Below, piece by piece: positions 18,191-27,455 of a stretch of DNA of 56,106 nucleotides. Position 1 is the first letter of the stretch, and each line of letters opens with the position of its first letter. The notes below the pieces were generated by a model. The model did no database searches and was not told the origin of the DNA. It saw nothing but the letters and a program-made list of their open reading frames with translations. The translations under genes and the position numbers were made by a program. This stretch comes from Bacteroidales bacterium (GTDB lineage Bacteria; Bacteroidota; Bacteroidia; Bacteroidales; UBA10428): NCBI GenBank assembly GCA_016931575.1, contig JAFGEO010000100.1, positions 1 to 56,106 on the forward strand. The letters are read 5' to 3'.

Positions 18191-21100
18191 ATGCGCCGGC
18201 CACAATGCTTTTTCCTATGCCTAGCCTTTATTATCCTGCTTTTTAGTAACCGGGAGGCCTCTGCACAAAAGAAAAGTATACGATTCCAACAGTATACAAA
18301 AGAAGATGGCCTTCTACAAAACCTGGTGGATTGTATCCTGCAGGACAGCAAAGGTTTTATGTGGTTTGGTACCTGGAATGGACTGAGCCGTTTCGATGGA
18401 TATGAATTCAGGAATTTCAGGCAACAGGATAAAGTTGCTTCTTCTCTGATAAACAATATTGTTTATGACCTTTGCGAAGATAGCTACGGCAATATCTGGA
18501 TAGCAACTAATAAAGGTCTGGGGAGATACTTATATGCCGCGGACTCATTTGATGAATTTATTCCCCCGGATGGTGAACATCCCCGGAGCAACCGGGCTAC
18601 CGCTGTGGTAAAAGATCATGAGGGATTCATCTGGGCAGCCTTTCAGAACAAGTTGTATAAGCTAAGGACCGATCCAACGGGCAGGACAAGGGTCATTAAG
18701 TCGTATGCATTTGGGGGTAGTCAGGAGCTCTTTTCCGCCAGTGTCATTAATCATCTGATGGTTGACCGGAAAAACCAGCTATGGATCAGTACGGATAACG
18801 GTCTTACTGTTATGGATACAAAAACCGGGGCGGCACAAACACTGCGTAACGAACCCGGTAACCAAAACAGCTTACCCTATAATTTAGTGAAAAGCTGTTT
18901 TGAAGATTCCGAAGGACTCATCTGGATTGCCTCGGAAAGCGGACTTTGTAAGTATGATACTGATAATCTGTTATTTAAGCGATATTTCCATGATGAGGGC
19001 CAGAAGAACAGCCTGGCACACAGTTATTGCATGTCGATAGCCGAAGATGTGAATGGCAATATTCTTATTGGCACTTTCGGTGGGTTAAGTATCTATAATA
19101 AAGATGGATCAGACAACTTCAGAAACTATCAGGAAGATCCATATTCAGAATACAGTCTCTCTAACAATTTCGTAAATTGTGTTTATTCCGACAAGAATGG
19201 GATTATCTGGATCGGTACTGAACGGGGAGGAATAAACAAATATAATTCCAGTCGGACAGAACTGGAATATTTTGAAAATGAAGTCGATAACCCGAACTCC
19301 ATCAACAATAATGTGATCAACTCTATCCTTGAGGATGAAAGAAATATCTGGATAGGAACCGCCGGCGGGGGGTTAAACCGATATCGGAAAGAGTCTGGCA
19401 AATTCGAGCACTATACCTTTAGTAATCCGTCATCGCGCTACAGGATAGCAAACTTCGTCTCAGAACTTCACCGGGATATGAAGGGTACATTATGGGTAGG
19501 TACCTGGGGGTCAGGTATTTATAAGCTAATCAACGAAAATACGGCTACTGAACAATTTATTAATTTTTCCAATACCGGATCAGCGAATGGACTGATTAAT
19601 AACTATGTCTCCTCAATAAGGTCTGACAGTCTGGGCAGGCTATGGATCGGAACCTATGAGGGTCTGTGCAGCTACGATCCACAGAAAAATGCCTTCTACC
19701 CGGCTATTTCATCAACTGAAAAAATCAATATGCGGCATATTGGCTGCCTTCTCTTCGACCACGAACAGAAGCTTTGGGTAGGAACCCGTGAAGAGGGACT
19801 TTTCAGAATTTCTACGGAAAAAGAAGGCAAGGTATCGGTACTTAAGCATTTCGCTAAGAGCGACGGGGACCCTGCCAGCATTAGTGACAATTACATCACC
19901 GCAATATTTGAAGACTCAGAGAAGCGGATATGGATCGGCACGTATGGTTACGGGCTAAACCAGCTTGTAAGCGAAACCTCCGGCGGGACCTTTAAAACCC
20001 TAACCATGGATGACGGACTTTCAGACAATATTATTTACCGCATCCTGGAAGATAATGCCGGTGACTTATGGATAACTACCGAGTATGGTTTGTCCCAGTT
20101 CAATACAGTAAATGGATTGTTCAGGAATTTTTATAAAACGGATGGATTTCAAAATAACCAGTACTACTGGAATGCAGCCTGCAGGAGTAAGGATGGTAAA
20201 ATCTACCTTGGTGGAATGAACGGCGTCAATGCTTTTTATCCCGATTCCTCATTTTTCATACTTAACCGACCTCTAAAGGTCACTATAACTGATTTTAAGA
20301 TCTCAGGTAAAACAGTCAGACCGGGCGAAGAAATTGATCGAATAGTAGTACTCAACAAATCTATCCAGGTGACCGAACAATTGGAGATTTCATACCAATC
20401 CAATGATATAAGCTTTGAATTTTCCGCCCTGGACTATGATCAATCCTCCACAATCTCCTACGCCTACCAGTTGGAGGGATTCGAAAAAAAGTGGAACCTT
20501 GTTTCAGCCGACCGGAGATTTGCCATTTACACCAACCTCGATCCGGGAAAGTATACCTTCAGGGTAAAGGCGACAGGTATAAATGGAAAATGGGATGGCC
20601 CGGTTAGGGAAATGAGTATCGAAATTGTTCCTCCCTTCTGGGCTACCTGGTGGTTCAGGATTATGGTGGTTTTCACCCTTGTGCTTATTACGGTAGCTTT
20701 CTATCGTTATCGGGTCATCAGTCTGAAGCTTCAAAAACGAAAACTCGAAAAGCAGGTTCACGAAAGAACTTCTAAAATAGAAAAACAGAAAGAGGAGCTT
20801 CAAAACCAGAATAAGCACATCCAAAGGCAAAGGGACAAGCTGGTGGAACTCAATCGCAAGGTTAAAGCAGTCAATGAATCCAAATTAAAATTTTTCACCA
20901 GCATATCCCATGAGTTTAAGACTCCGCTAACCCTGATTCTTGGACCGATAAAATCGATTCTGGGAGATTCAAAGTTAAGCCTATCTTCCAGGAATTCGGC
21001 TTCATTAATCGATAAGAATGCCCGTCGTTTGTTACATCTGATCAATCAGCTCATGGATTTCAGAAAACTTGAGCAGGGCAAAACCGAGCTTCGGGTTTCC

Positions 21101-22459
21101 AGGGTGGATATCAACGAGCTGTTGAATGATATTACCCTGTCGTTCAGTAGTCTTTCGAACCAGAAAAATATTGACCTGAGCTACATCCCCGTCCCTGCAC
21201 CCGGAGAAACCTGGGTGGATATTCAAAAAATGGAAATCATTCTGTACAACCTGCTTTCAAACTCCTTTAAAAACAGTCATGATGGTGATTCTATTGAAGT
21301 AGCCCTGAAACCAGACCCGAAGAATTCTAAGAACCTTCTCATACAGGTTACGGATACAGGTATTGGAATTGAAAAAGAAAACCTGAAATACATATTCGAC
21401 CGATTCTACCAGGTAAAGCCGGAATCGCCAAAAAATTACGGGACAGGAATAGGGCTTTCCCTGACCAGGGACCTGATTGAGAAGCATAGGGGCACCATTA
21501 CTGTCGAGAGTGAACCGGGGGTAGGTACCTGCTTTACGATTGCCATTCCGGTTTCAAAAGGAAGCTTTGATCCGACAGAAATATCAGATAGTATGTATCA
21601 GCCCGGATCAATCAAAGATCCATACCTTGATTTTCCCGAAGAGAATGGGTACCCGGACAGCAGCGCTGTAATTCCCCTCCCGGCAGAGAAAACCAGAGAC
21701 AGGTCCACGGTGCTGGTTGTTGAGGACAATCAGGATTTGAGAAAATTTGTCCGCGATAACCTCCAGGCAAAGTACCATATCCTGGAAGCAGAAAATGGTG
21801 CGGCAGCGTTCGAGTTGGCCAGCAGGGAATTCCCAACGGTTGTCATCAGCGATGTGATGATGCCGGTAATGGATGGTCTGGAGTTCTGTAAAAAGATCAA
21901 ATCCGAATTACTAACCAGTCATATCCCTGTGATCTTGCTCACTGCGAAAGGAGAAATCGAAGATATCATTGAGGGACTGGATATGGGAGCCGATCGCTAT
22001 ATTGCCAAACCATTCAGTATCAAACTCCTGGAAGCTCATATCAACAGCCTGATCGAATCCAGGAGAAAACTATTTCAGACATTCCGGTTACAGGAAAATA
22101 TTGATACAAAGATCCTGGCGACAACCAGTACCGATGAGGATTTTTTAATCAATATCACGAAGCTTATCATGGAAAATCTTGACAACCCTGAATTGAATGT
22201 AAGTTTCATCGCACAAAAATTATTGATCAGCAGGGGTCACCTGTACACCAAGTTGATTTCACTTGCCAATCTGTCCCCCATCGATTTTTTGAATACTATC
22301 CGCCTTAAAAAATCCATTGAGTTACTTAAACAGAAGCAGAACACCATCTCCGAGGTAGCCTTCGCCGTCGGATTCACGGATCCCAAGTACTTCAGCCGGC
22401 TTTTCAAAAAACAGTTTGGGCGTCCGCCTTCGGAATACCTAACAGGACAGCAGAACTGA
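18191..22459 (+). CDS. Hybrid two-component system regulator (HTCS)
   Basis: A 1422-residue sensor, kinase and transcription factor in one chain. A signal peptide ends ASAQ near residue 26. The periplasmic part has fourteen Reg_prop-type blades (for example GFMWFGTWNGLSRFDG, GLIWIASESGLCKYD, GRLWIGTYEGLCSYD), which fits two seven-bladed propellers. A Y_Y_Y beta-sandwich follows (about 680-815), then a transmembrane helix (about 820-840) and a coiled coil. HisKA has H907 (SISHEFKTP); HATPase has VTDTGIGI and GTGIGLSL. The receiver has D1221 (VISDVMMP). A C-terminal AraC-type DNA-binding domain is also present (about 1320-1420). All catalytic motifs look intact. Proteins of this type bind an oligosaccharide in the periplasm and activate the adjacent susCD locus. 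Confidence 0.95.
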   Translation: MRRPQCFFLCLAFIILLFSNREASAQKKSIRFQQYTKEDGLLQNLVDCILQDSKGFMWFGTWNGLSRFDGYEFRNFRQQDKVASSLINNIVYDLCEDSYGNIWIATNKGLGRYLYAADSFDEFIPPDGEHPRSNRATAVVKDHEGFIWAAFQNKLYKLRTDPTGRTRVIKSYAFGGSQELFSASVINHLMVDRKNQLWISTDNGLTVMDTKTGAAQTLRNEPGNQNSLPYNLVKSCFEDSEGLIWIASESGLCKYDTDNLLFKRYFHDEGQKNSLAHSYCMSIAEDVNGNILIGTFGGLSIYNKDGSDNFRNYQEDPYSEYSLSNNFVNCVYSDKNGIIWIGTERGGINKYNSSRTELEYFENEVDNPNSINNNVINSILEDERNIWIGTAGGGLNRYRKESGKFEHYTFSNPSSRYRIANFVSELHRDMKGTLWVGTWGSGIYKLINENTATEQFINFSNTGSANGLINNYVSSIRSDSLGRLWIGTYEGLCSYDPQKNAFYPAISSTEKINMRHIGCLLFDHEQKLWVGTREEGLFRISTEKEGKVSVLKHFAKSDGDPASISDNYITAIFEDSEKRIWIGTYGYGLNQLVSETSGGTFKTLTMDDGLSDNIIYRILEDNAGDLWITTEYGLSQFNTVNGLFRNFYKTDGFQNNQYYWNAACRSKDGKIYLGGMNGVNAFYPDSSFFILNRPLKVTITDFKISGKTVRPGEEIDRIVVLNKSIQVTEQLEISYQSNDISFEFSALDYDQSSTISYAYQLEGFEKKWNLVSADRRFAIYTNLDPGKYTFRVKATGINGKWDGPVREMSIEIVPPFWATWWFRIMVVFTLVLITVAFYRYRVISLKLQKRKLEKQVHERTSKIEKQKEELQNQNKHIQRQRDKLVELNRKVKAVNESKLKFFTSISHEFKTPLTLILGPIKSILGDSKLSLSSRNSASLIDKNARRLLHLINQLMDFRKLEQGKTELRVSRVDINELLNDITLSFSSLSNQKNIDLSYIPVPAPGETWVDIQKMEIILYNLLSNSFKNSHDGDSIEVALKPDPKNSKNLLIQVTDTGIGIEKENLKYIFDRFYQVKPESPKNYGTGIGLSLTRDLIEKHRGTITVESEPGVGTCFTIAIPVSKGSFDPTEISDSMYQPGSIKDPYLDFPEENGYPDSSAVIPLPAEKTRDRSTVLVVEDNQDLRKFVRDNLQAKYHILEAENGAAAFELASREFPTVVISDVMMPVMDGLEFCKKIKSELLTSHIPVILLTAKGEIEDIIEGLDMGADRYIAKPFSIKLLEAHINSLIESRRKLFQTFRLQENIDTKILATTSTDEDFLINITKLIMENLDNPELNVSFIAQKLLISRGHLYTKLISLANLSPIDFLNTIRLKKSIELLKQKQNTISEVAFAVGFTDPKYFSRLFKKQFGRPPSEYLTGQQN

Positions 22460-22466
22460 AAATTGT

Positions 22467-22507
22467 TACAAGCTTGATCATTTCCAAAGGATCCTTGAAA
22501 GCTTGTA
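22467..22507. terminator. Stem-loop at the 3' end of the HTCS gene
   Basis: A 9-bp perfect inverted repeat (TACAAGCTT at 22467-22475, AAGCTTGTA at 22499-22507) encloses a 23-nt loop that itself contains AAGGATCCTT. There is no T tract, so it is either a weak terminator or an mRNA 3'-end structure. The rest of the 233-bp gap before susC shows no clear promoter. Confidence 0.4.
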
Positions 22508-22692
22508 TCCTTGCATTTTATCTTCAAAATTGAGGATTGATCCAAAAATAATCTGCCACCTTACAAATCTCCGCTCCCATCCGACAAAAGTCCACCTCTT
22601 CCGCAGCATGTTAGCGTAGTTTGGCTTTCTGATTCATTCTAAGTTGTGAATTAGATAACCTTAACTTATTAATTAACCTAAGTAATTTCATT

Positions 22693-25692
22693 ATGAAAAG
22701 ATTCAGATTGACTCAGATTCGAGTGCTTGGAGTCATGCTGCTACTACTTATATCAGTATGGGCAAAAGCACAAGATATCACTGTTATCGGAAAGGTAAGC
22801 TCTGCTCTGACGGGAGAGGCCTTACCCGGAGTAAACATCAGCGTATCGGGCACCATGGAGGGTGTAATTTCCGACACTGACGGAAACTATACAATCGTTG
22901 TTCCCAATGAAAATGCTGTCCTGCTGTTTTCATTTGTTGGATACCAGGATTTTGAAATCCTTGTAAGCAAGCAGACAATTATTAATGTGGAACTCATCGA
23001 GAGCCTGGAATCTCTTGATGAGGTTGTGGTCATTGGATACGGAACACAACGAAAGGGAGATGTAACCAGTGCTATTGCTTCCGTAAAATCCGAGGACTTT
23101 ATAAAGGGAGGTGTGCAGGATATCGGACAGCTGATCCAGGGAAAAGTTGCCGGTCTGACCATTTCCAGCACCAGTGGTGACCCAACCGCTGCCACGGAGG
23201 TGAAGCTGAGGGGCACCAATACCTTATGGGGAACCGGTACGGCTCCCCTGGTGATCATCGATGGGATACCCGGAGATTTTGCCTCAGTTGCTCCTGAAGA
23301 TATCGAATCCATCGATGTACTGAAGGATGGATCAGCTGCTGCAATCTATGGTACAAGAGGAACTAATGGTGTAATTATCATCACTACCAAAAGGGCTTCC
23401 GGAAAGTACACCAACAAAGTTGAATATTCCGCTTATGTTACTACAGAAACTGTTTCCAAGAAAATGGAGATGTTCACGGCTGAAGATTATCGTCAGCAGA
23501 TTGATGATGGCCTACGCGATCCGGTTTATAACCTGGGTACAAGCACCGACTGGTTTGATGAAATATCGCGTACACCGGTGAGCCAGGTACATACCCTGAC
23601 CTTCCAGGGCGGCAACGACCAGACAAATTACCTGGCAAGTTTAAACTATCGCGGACTACAAGGTATTTTCAAAGAAACCAATTTTGACGTCTTCACCGGC
23701 CGTGCCGACATCAATCACAGCATGTTCGACGGTATTGTAAAACTGAATTTAGGTTTCCTCAGCAGGCAGAACCAATTCAACTGCAATGCTGACGGATCCT
23801 CATTCAGCGGTTACACTTACCGGCAATCCCTTATCCGCAATCCAACCGCACCTGTTTTCAATGAAGACGGGACCTATCATGAGCAGACCAGTTATTTCTA
23901 CTATGAAAATCCGGTTGCACACCTTTATGAAACGGAGGGGATGAACAAGTCTATGTGGAACCGCATGAACGGTACTGTGACCATCACTCCATTCGAAGGC
24001 TTTAGCCTTAAAGCTATGGTTTCATACAGTAAGTATGACCAAACAAGAGGTTATTACGAAACCAAGCAACATTATTCAAATTTAGCCAGGAACCTAAATG
24101 GTTTTGCTTCCAACGGAACCCAGGAAGCTATTGAAAAGCTGATGGAACTTACCGCTAACTATACCAAAACCAGCGGAGACCACCACTTCTCTATTTTAGG
24201 AGGATATAGCTATCAGGATCTTGACTGGTGGGATTACTGGATGCGGAACGTTGATTTTCAGACTGATGCATTTGAGTACAGCAACATAGACCTTGGTAAA
24301 GGAATTGATGAAGGCAATTTAACAGCCGGAATCGGAAGCCGAAGGTACAAAACCAACCTGATCGGTTTCTTTGGCAGGGGCACCTACAGCTATGCAAATA
24401 AATACCTGCTCATGACCAGTGTACGTTACGAAGCTGCCAGTCAGCTATACGGTACGGAGAATCCCTGGGGGCTTTTCCCGGCAGTTTCTGTCGGCTGGAG
24501 GATCTCGAACGAAGCATTTATGGAGGGTTTGACTTTCGTTGACGACCTTAAGCTGCGTGGAGGCTATGGTGTTACCGGAACCCAGCCAAACAATGACCAC
24601 CTCTTCAACGGCCTTTCAACCTTAACCTACAGGGATCCGGTTCTGGTTAACGGAGAGTATCTCTATTCCATTGTTCCGGGAAGAAATGAAAGTCCCTACC
24701 TTCGTTGGGAAGAAAAGCGTGAAACCAATATCGGTTTAGACTATGCCCTTTTTGACAATCGTGTAAGTGGTACGATAGACCTGTATCGCTATATTATCGA
24801 CGGACTGCTTTATGACTTTGATGTTCCTGTTCCGCCAAACCAGTTAACGACAACTTTTGCCAATGCAGGGGTTATGGAGAATATGGGACTTGAGGTGCTA
24901 CTTAACATTGTTCCTGTTCGCACTGAGGATGTTGAATGGGTCACCAGCTTTAACTTCTCAACAAATAAGAATACGCTTGTTTCTTTAGGTAACGAAGACT
25001 ATGAGTTCAGTCAAACCTGGCTCGGTTCCGGAAATGCCGGGGAACCTATCTGGGGTTTCACGCACAGGATGGATATCGGGGGCGAGATCGGAAACTTCTG
25101 GGGATACCAGGTTGTGGATGTTACCGATGAGGGGGAATGGATCTACCTCGACAGCCTTGGCAACGAAGTTCCTTATGACGAATTTGCCCGTGTGGATGAT
25201 AACAGGCACATCCTGGGGAACGGGATCCCTAAATATTTTGTCGGGTGGAACAATACCTTCAAGTACAAGAATCTGGATCTTAGCATTTCCATGCGCGGGG
25301 CTTTTAAATTCCAGATCCTGAACCGCCAGCGTATGTATTATGAAAATACATCCATTGATTACTACAACAGGCTTAATACCGCCTACGATCCAATATTTGG
25401 CAAAGTCATGCTAAGCCCTGATATGCCACTGCAGTATAACAGTTATTATATTGAAGACGGGGATTACGTCAAGATCGATAACATCACCCTGGGATACACC
25501 ATTACGAGCGCGGATAAAAAGTACTTCTCATCCATGCGCATCTATGTGTCGACGCTGAATACCTTCACGTTTACCAATTATTCAGGTGTTGACCCGGAAA
25601 TTCCTGTTGCAGGTCTTGAACCAGGAAACGATGCGCGTGATAAATACCCAACCACACGCTCATTCACGGCCGGTTTTAATGTAAGTTTTTAA
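22693..25692 (+). CDS. SusC-type TonB-dependent outer-membrane transporter
   Basis: A 999-residue outer-membrane glycan importer. It has a signal peptide ending AKAQ at about residue 27 and a carboxypeptidase-regulatory-like domain (about 28-110, with GKVSSALTGEALPGVNI). The SusC linker EVVVIGYGTQRKGDVTSAIA is followed by a plug (about 115-230, with APLVIIDGIPG and AAAIYGTRGTNGVIIITTK). A beta-barrel completes the protein and ends in FNVSF, with a terminal Phe. There is no STN domain, so it is not of the anti-sigma-linked class, consistent with control by the HTCS upstream. SusD follows after 19 bp. The substrate is probably an arabinose-containing glycan, judging from the enzyme gene at 27456. 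Confidence 0.95.
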   Translation: MKRFRLTQIRVLGVMLLLLISVWAKAQDITVIGKVSSALTGEALPGVNISVSGTMEGVISDTDGNYTIVVPNENAVLLFSFVGYQDFEILVSKQTIINVELIESLESLDEVVVIGYGTQRKGDVTSAIASVKSEDFIKGGVQDIGQLIQGKVAGLTISSTSGDPTAATEVKLRGTNTLWGTGTAPLVIIDGIPGDFASVAPEDIESIDVLKDGSAAAIYGTRGTNGVIIITTKRASGKYTNKVEYSAYVTTETVSKKMEMFTAEDYRQQIDDGLRDPVYNLGTSTDWFDEISRTPVSQVHTLTFQGGNDQTNYLASLNYRGLQGIFKETNFDVFTGRADINHSMFDGIVKLNLGFLSRQNQFNCNADGSSFSGYTYRQSLIRNPTAPVFNEDGTYHEQTSYFYYENPVAHLYETEGMNKSMWNRMNGTVTITPFEGFSLKAMVSYSKYDQTRGYYETKQHYSNLARNLNGFASNGTQEAIEKLMELTANYTKTSGDHHFSILGGYSYQDLDWWDYWMRNVDFQTDAFEYSNIDLGKGIDEGNLTAGIGSRRYKTNLIGFFGRGTYSYANKYLLMTSVRYEAASQLYGTENPWGLFPAVSVGWRISNEAFMEGLTFVDDLKLRGGYGVTGTQPNNDHLFNGLSTLTYRDPVLVNGEYLYSIVPGRNESPYLRWEEKRETNIGLDYALFDNRVSGTIDLYRYIIDGLLYDFDVPVPPNQLTTTFANAGVMENMGLEVLLNIVPVRTEDVEWVTSFNFSTNKNTLVSLGNEDYEFSQTWLGSGNAGEPIWGFTHRMDIGGEIGNFWGYQVVDVTDEGEWIYLDSLGNEVPYDEFARVDDNRHILGNGIPKYFVGWNNTFKYKNLDLSISMRGAFKFQILNRQRMYYENTSIDYYNRLNTAYDPIFGKVMLSPDMPLQYNSYYIEDGDYVKIDNITLGYTITSADKKYFSSMRIYVSTLNTFTFTNYSGVDPEIPVAGLEPGNDARDKYPTTRSFTAGFNVSF

Positions 25693-25711
25693 TTTCTAAA
25701 ATGACATCACA

Positions 25712-27349
25712 ATGAAAAGAAAACAATATATCAAACAGCTAGCGATGGTGATTCTTCTCCTGATGCTGGGTATATCAGGTTGTACCAAGCTGGAGGACAA
25801 AAGCTACGAGGATCTGTTTACGGAACAGTTTGTGCCCTCTGATGAGGACATACAGGTAATTATCGCTTCTGCGTATGGCGACTGGCGGAAAATTCTCCTG
25901 TTTTGGAACGGCTACTGGCGTGTACAGGAGCTTGGTGCTGACGAGATCGTTATTCCTGCCCGGCCAAACGGATGGGTTGATGCAGGGGAATTCCGCAGAA
26001 TGCATGAACACAGCTGGGTGGCCAATGATCCTAATGTTGAAAATACATGGGAAAGGACCTATGCTGCCCTTGAAATAACAAACCGGGTTATAAACGATAT
26101 TGATACTTCGGTCTATCCCCTGGAAGGAGATGCAAAAAATGTTGCTCTTGCTGAATTGAAGGTCCTCAGGGCCAGTTACTACTGGATCCTGTGTGATCTT
26201 TATGGGAATGTGCCAATTGTCACCAAATCCTCCTTCTATCTGGAACCCGGATTCCTTCCTGAGCAGAAAACACGCAAGGAAGTCTATGACTTCATCGTTC
26301 AGGAAATCAGTGACAATCTCGAATACCTGCCAAAAGAAAAAACCTATGGCAGGTGGAACTACTGGGCAGCTGCAACGCTTCTCGCCAAGATGTACCTGAA
26401 TGCAGAAGTTTACTCCGGGACACCACAGTGGGAAAAATGCATCGAGATGTGCGATATTGTCCTGAATAATGATGCCGGATACAGAATGGAAAGTAATCAG
26501 AAGAATGTGTTTGTAACTGAAAATGAAAGTTCTCCTGAAATACTTTTTGCTTTGCCTATTGAGCCAACACTTTTGGATATAGCAGGTGCTGACTGGAATG
26601 CATTTGACCACCATATGCAAACCCTGCAACCTGTACAACAGGCTACCTATGAGATTAATGCTCCGCCCTGGGGGGGCATGTGTGCGATCCCTCAATTTAT
26701 AAGCACCTTCGATCCGGATGACAGGCGACTAACACAGAATTACCTGTATGGCCAGCAGTATTCTTCAAGCGGGGATTCGCTTTTCTGCGGACTGAACCCT
26801 GTAGGTGAACCTTTGTCATATATTAATGAAGTCCCTGGTGTTGATCAGTCACTGGCTATTCACGGCTACCGTTTTGTGAAGTACGAGATTGCACTGGGAA
26901 CCACCAACGTCCTGGCAAATGATTACGTACTTTTAAGATATGCCGATGTGCTGATGATGAAAGCTGAAAGTCTTCTACGCACAGGAAATTCAGATGCGGC
27001 AGCCGGGCTTGTAACCGAAGTAAGATCAAGGGCTTTTGCGGATGCTGACAAGGCAAGCGTAACAGGTGCTGATCTTGAGGAAGGAAGTTCGTATGACTAC
27101 GGCCTGCGGAACCACCTTGAATCAAGCAGCGAAGGCGGAAGTGATATTCAATATGGCCGTTTCCTTGATGAGCTTGGCTGGGAATTCAACCAGGAAGGCC
27201 GCAGGCGCCAGGATATGATCCGCTTTGGAATATATACCACTAAATCCTACTTGTCGCACTCGCCAAACGGAGATTTCCGTGAGCTGTATCCAATACCTAC
27301 AAGTGAACTTGGCAAAAACCCGAATCTGAGTCAGAATCCGGGGTATTAG
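25712..27349 (+). CDS. SusD-type surface glycan-binding lipoprotein
   Basis: A 545-residue RagB/SusD-family protein that caps the SusC transporter and captures oligosaccharides at the cell surface. It has a lipoprotein signal with lipobox GISGC (Cys near residue 24). The helical, TPR-like core has RASYYWILCDLYGNVPIV and WNYWAAATLLAKMYLNAEVY. A late NDYVLLRYADVLMMKAESL block is followed by the C-terminal EFNQEGRRRQDMIRFG and YPIPTSEL regions typical of the family. It is co-transcribed with susC. A strong stem-loop downstream separates it from the enzyme gene. Confidence 0.95.
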   Translation: MKRKQYIKQLAMVILLLMLGISGCTKLEDKSYEDLFTEQFVPSDEDIQVIIASAYGDWRKILLFWNGYWRVQELGADEIVIPARPNGWVDAGEFRRMHEHSWVANDPNVENTWERTYAALEITNRVINDIDTSVYPLEGDAKNVALAELKVLRASYYWILCDLYGNVPIVTKSSFYLEPGFLPEQKTRKEVYDFIVQEISDNLEYLPKEKTYGRWNYWAAATLLAKMYLNAEVYSGTPQWEKCIEMCDIVLNNDAGYRMESNQKNVFVTENESSPEILFALPIEPTLLDIAGADWNAFDHHMQTLQPVQQATYEINAPPWGGMCAIPQFISTFDPDDRRLTQNYLYGQQYSSSGDSLFCGLNPVGEPLSYINEVPGVDQSLAIHGYRFVKYEIALGTTNVLANDYVLLRYADVLMMKAESLLRTGNSDAAAGLVTEVRSRAFADADKASVTGADLEEGSSYDYGLRNHLESSSEGGSDIQYGRFLDELGWEFNQEGRRRQDMIRFGIYTTKSYLSHSPNGDFRELYPIPTSELGKNPNLSQNPGY

Positions 27350-27389
27350 TGGATTTTCATTCTTAGTATGGTTAGGGAATGAGATTTAC

Positions 27390-27422
27390 ACTGCGGAGAT
27401 AGGTTTTCCTTATCTCCGCAGT
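27390..27422 (+). promoter_or_regulatory. 12-bp intercistronic stem-loop after susD
   Basis: ACTGCGGAGATA at 27390-27401 and TATCTCCGCAGT at 27411-27422 pair perfectly around a 9-nt loop. No T tract follows; the next bases are TATTAAAAATG. It is therefore more likely an mRNA-stabilising or processing structure, or a partial terminator, that keeps susCD transcript above that of the downstream enzyme. Confidence 0.65.
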
Positions 27423-27455
27423 TATTAAAAATGATGTATATTTAAACAGTTTGTT

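Noticed and set aside
25775-26695. A 306-codon open frame antisense to susD
   Set aside because: It lies wholly within a confident SusD gene, has no recognisable domain and no upstream signals. Its composition reflects the complementary strand.
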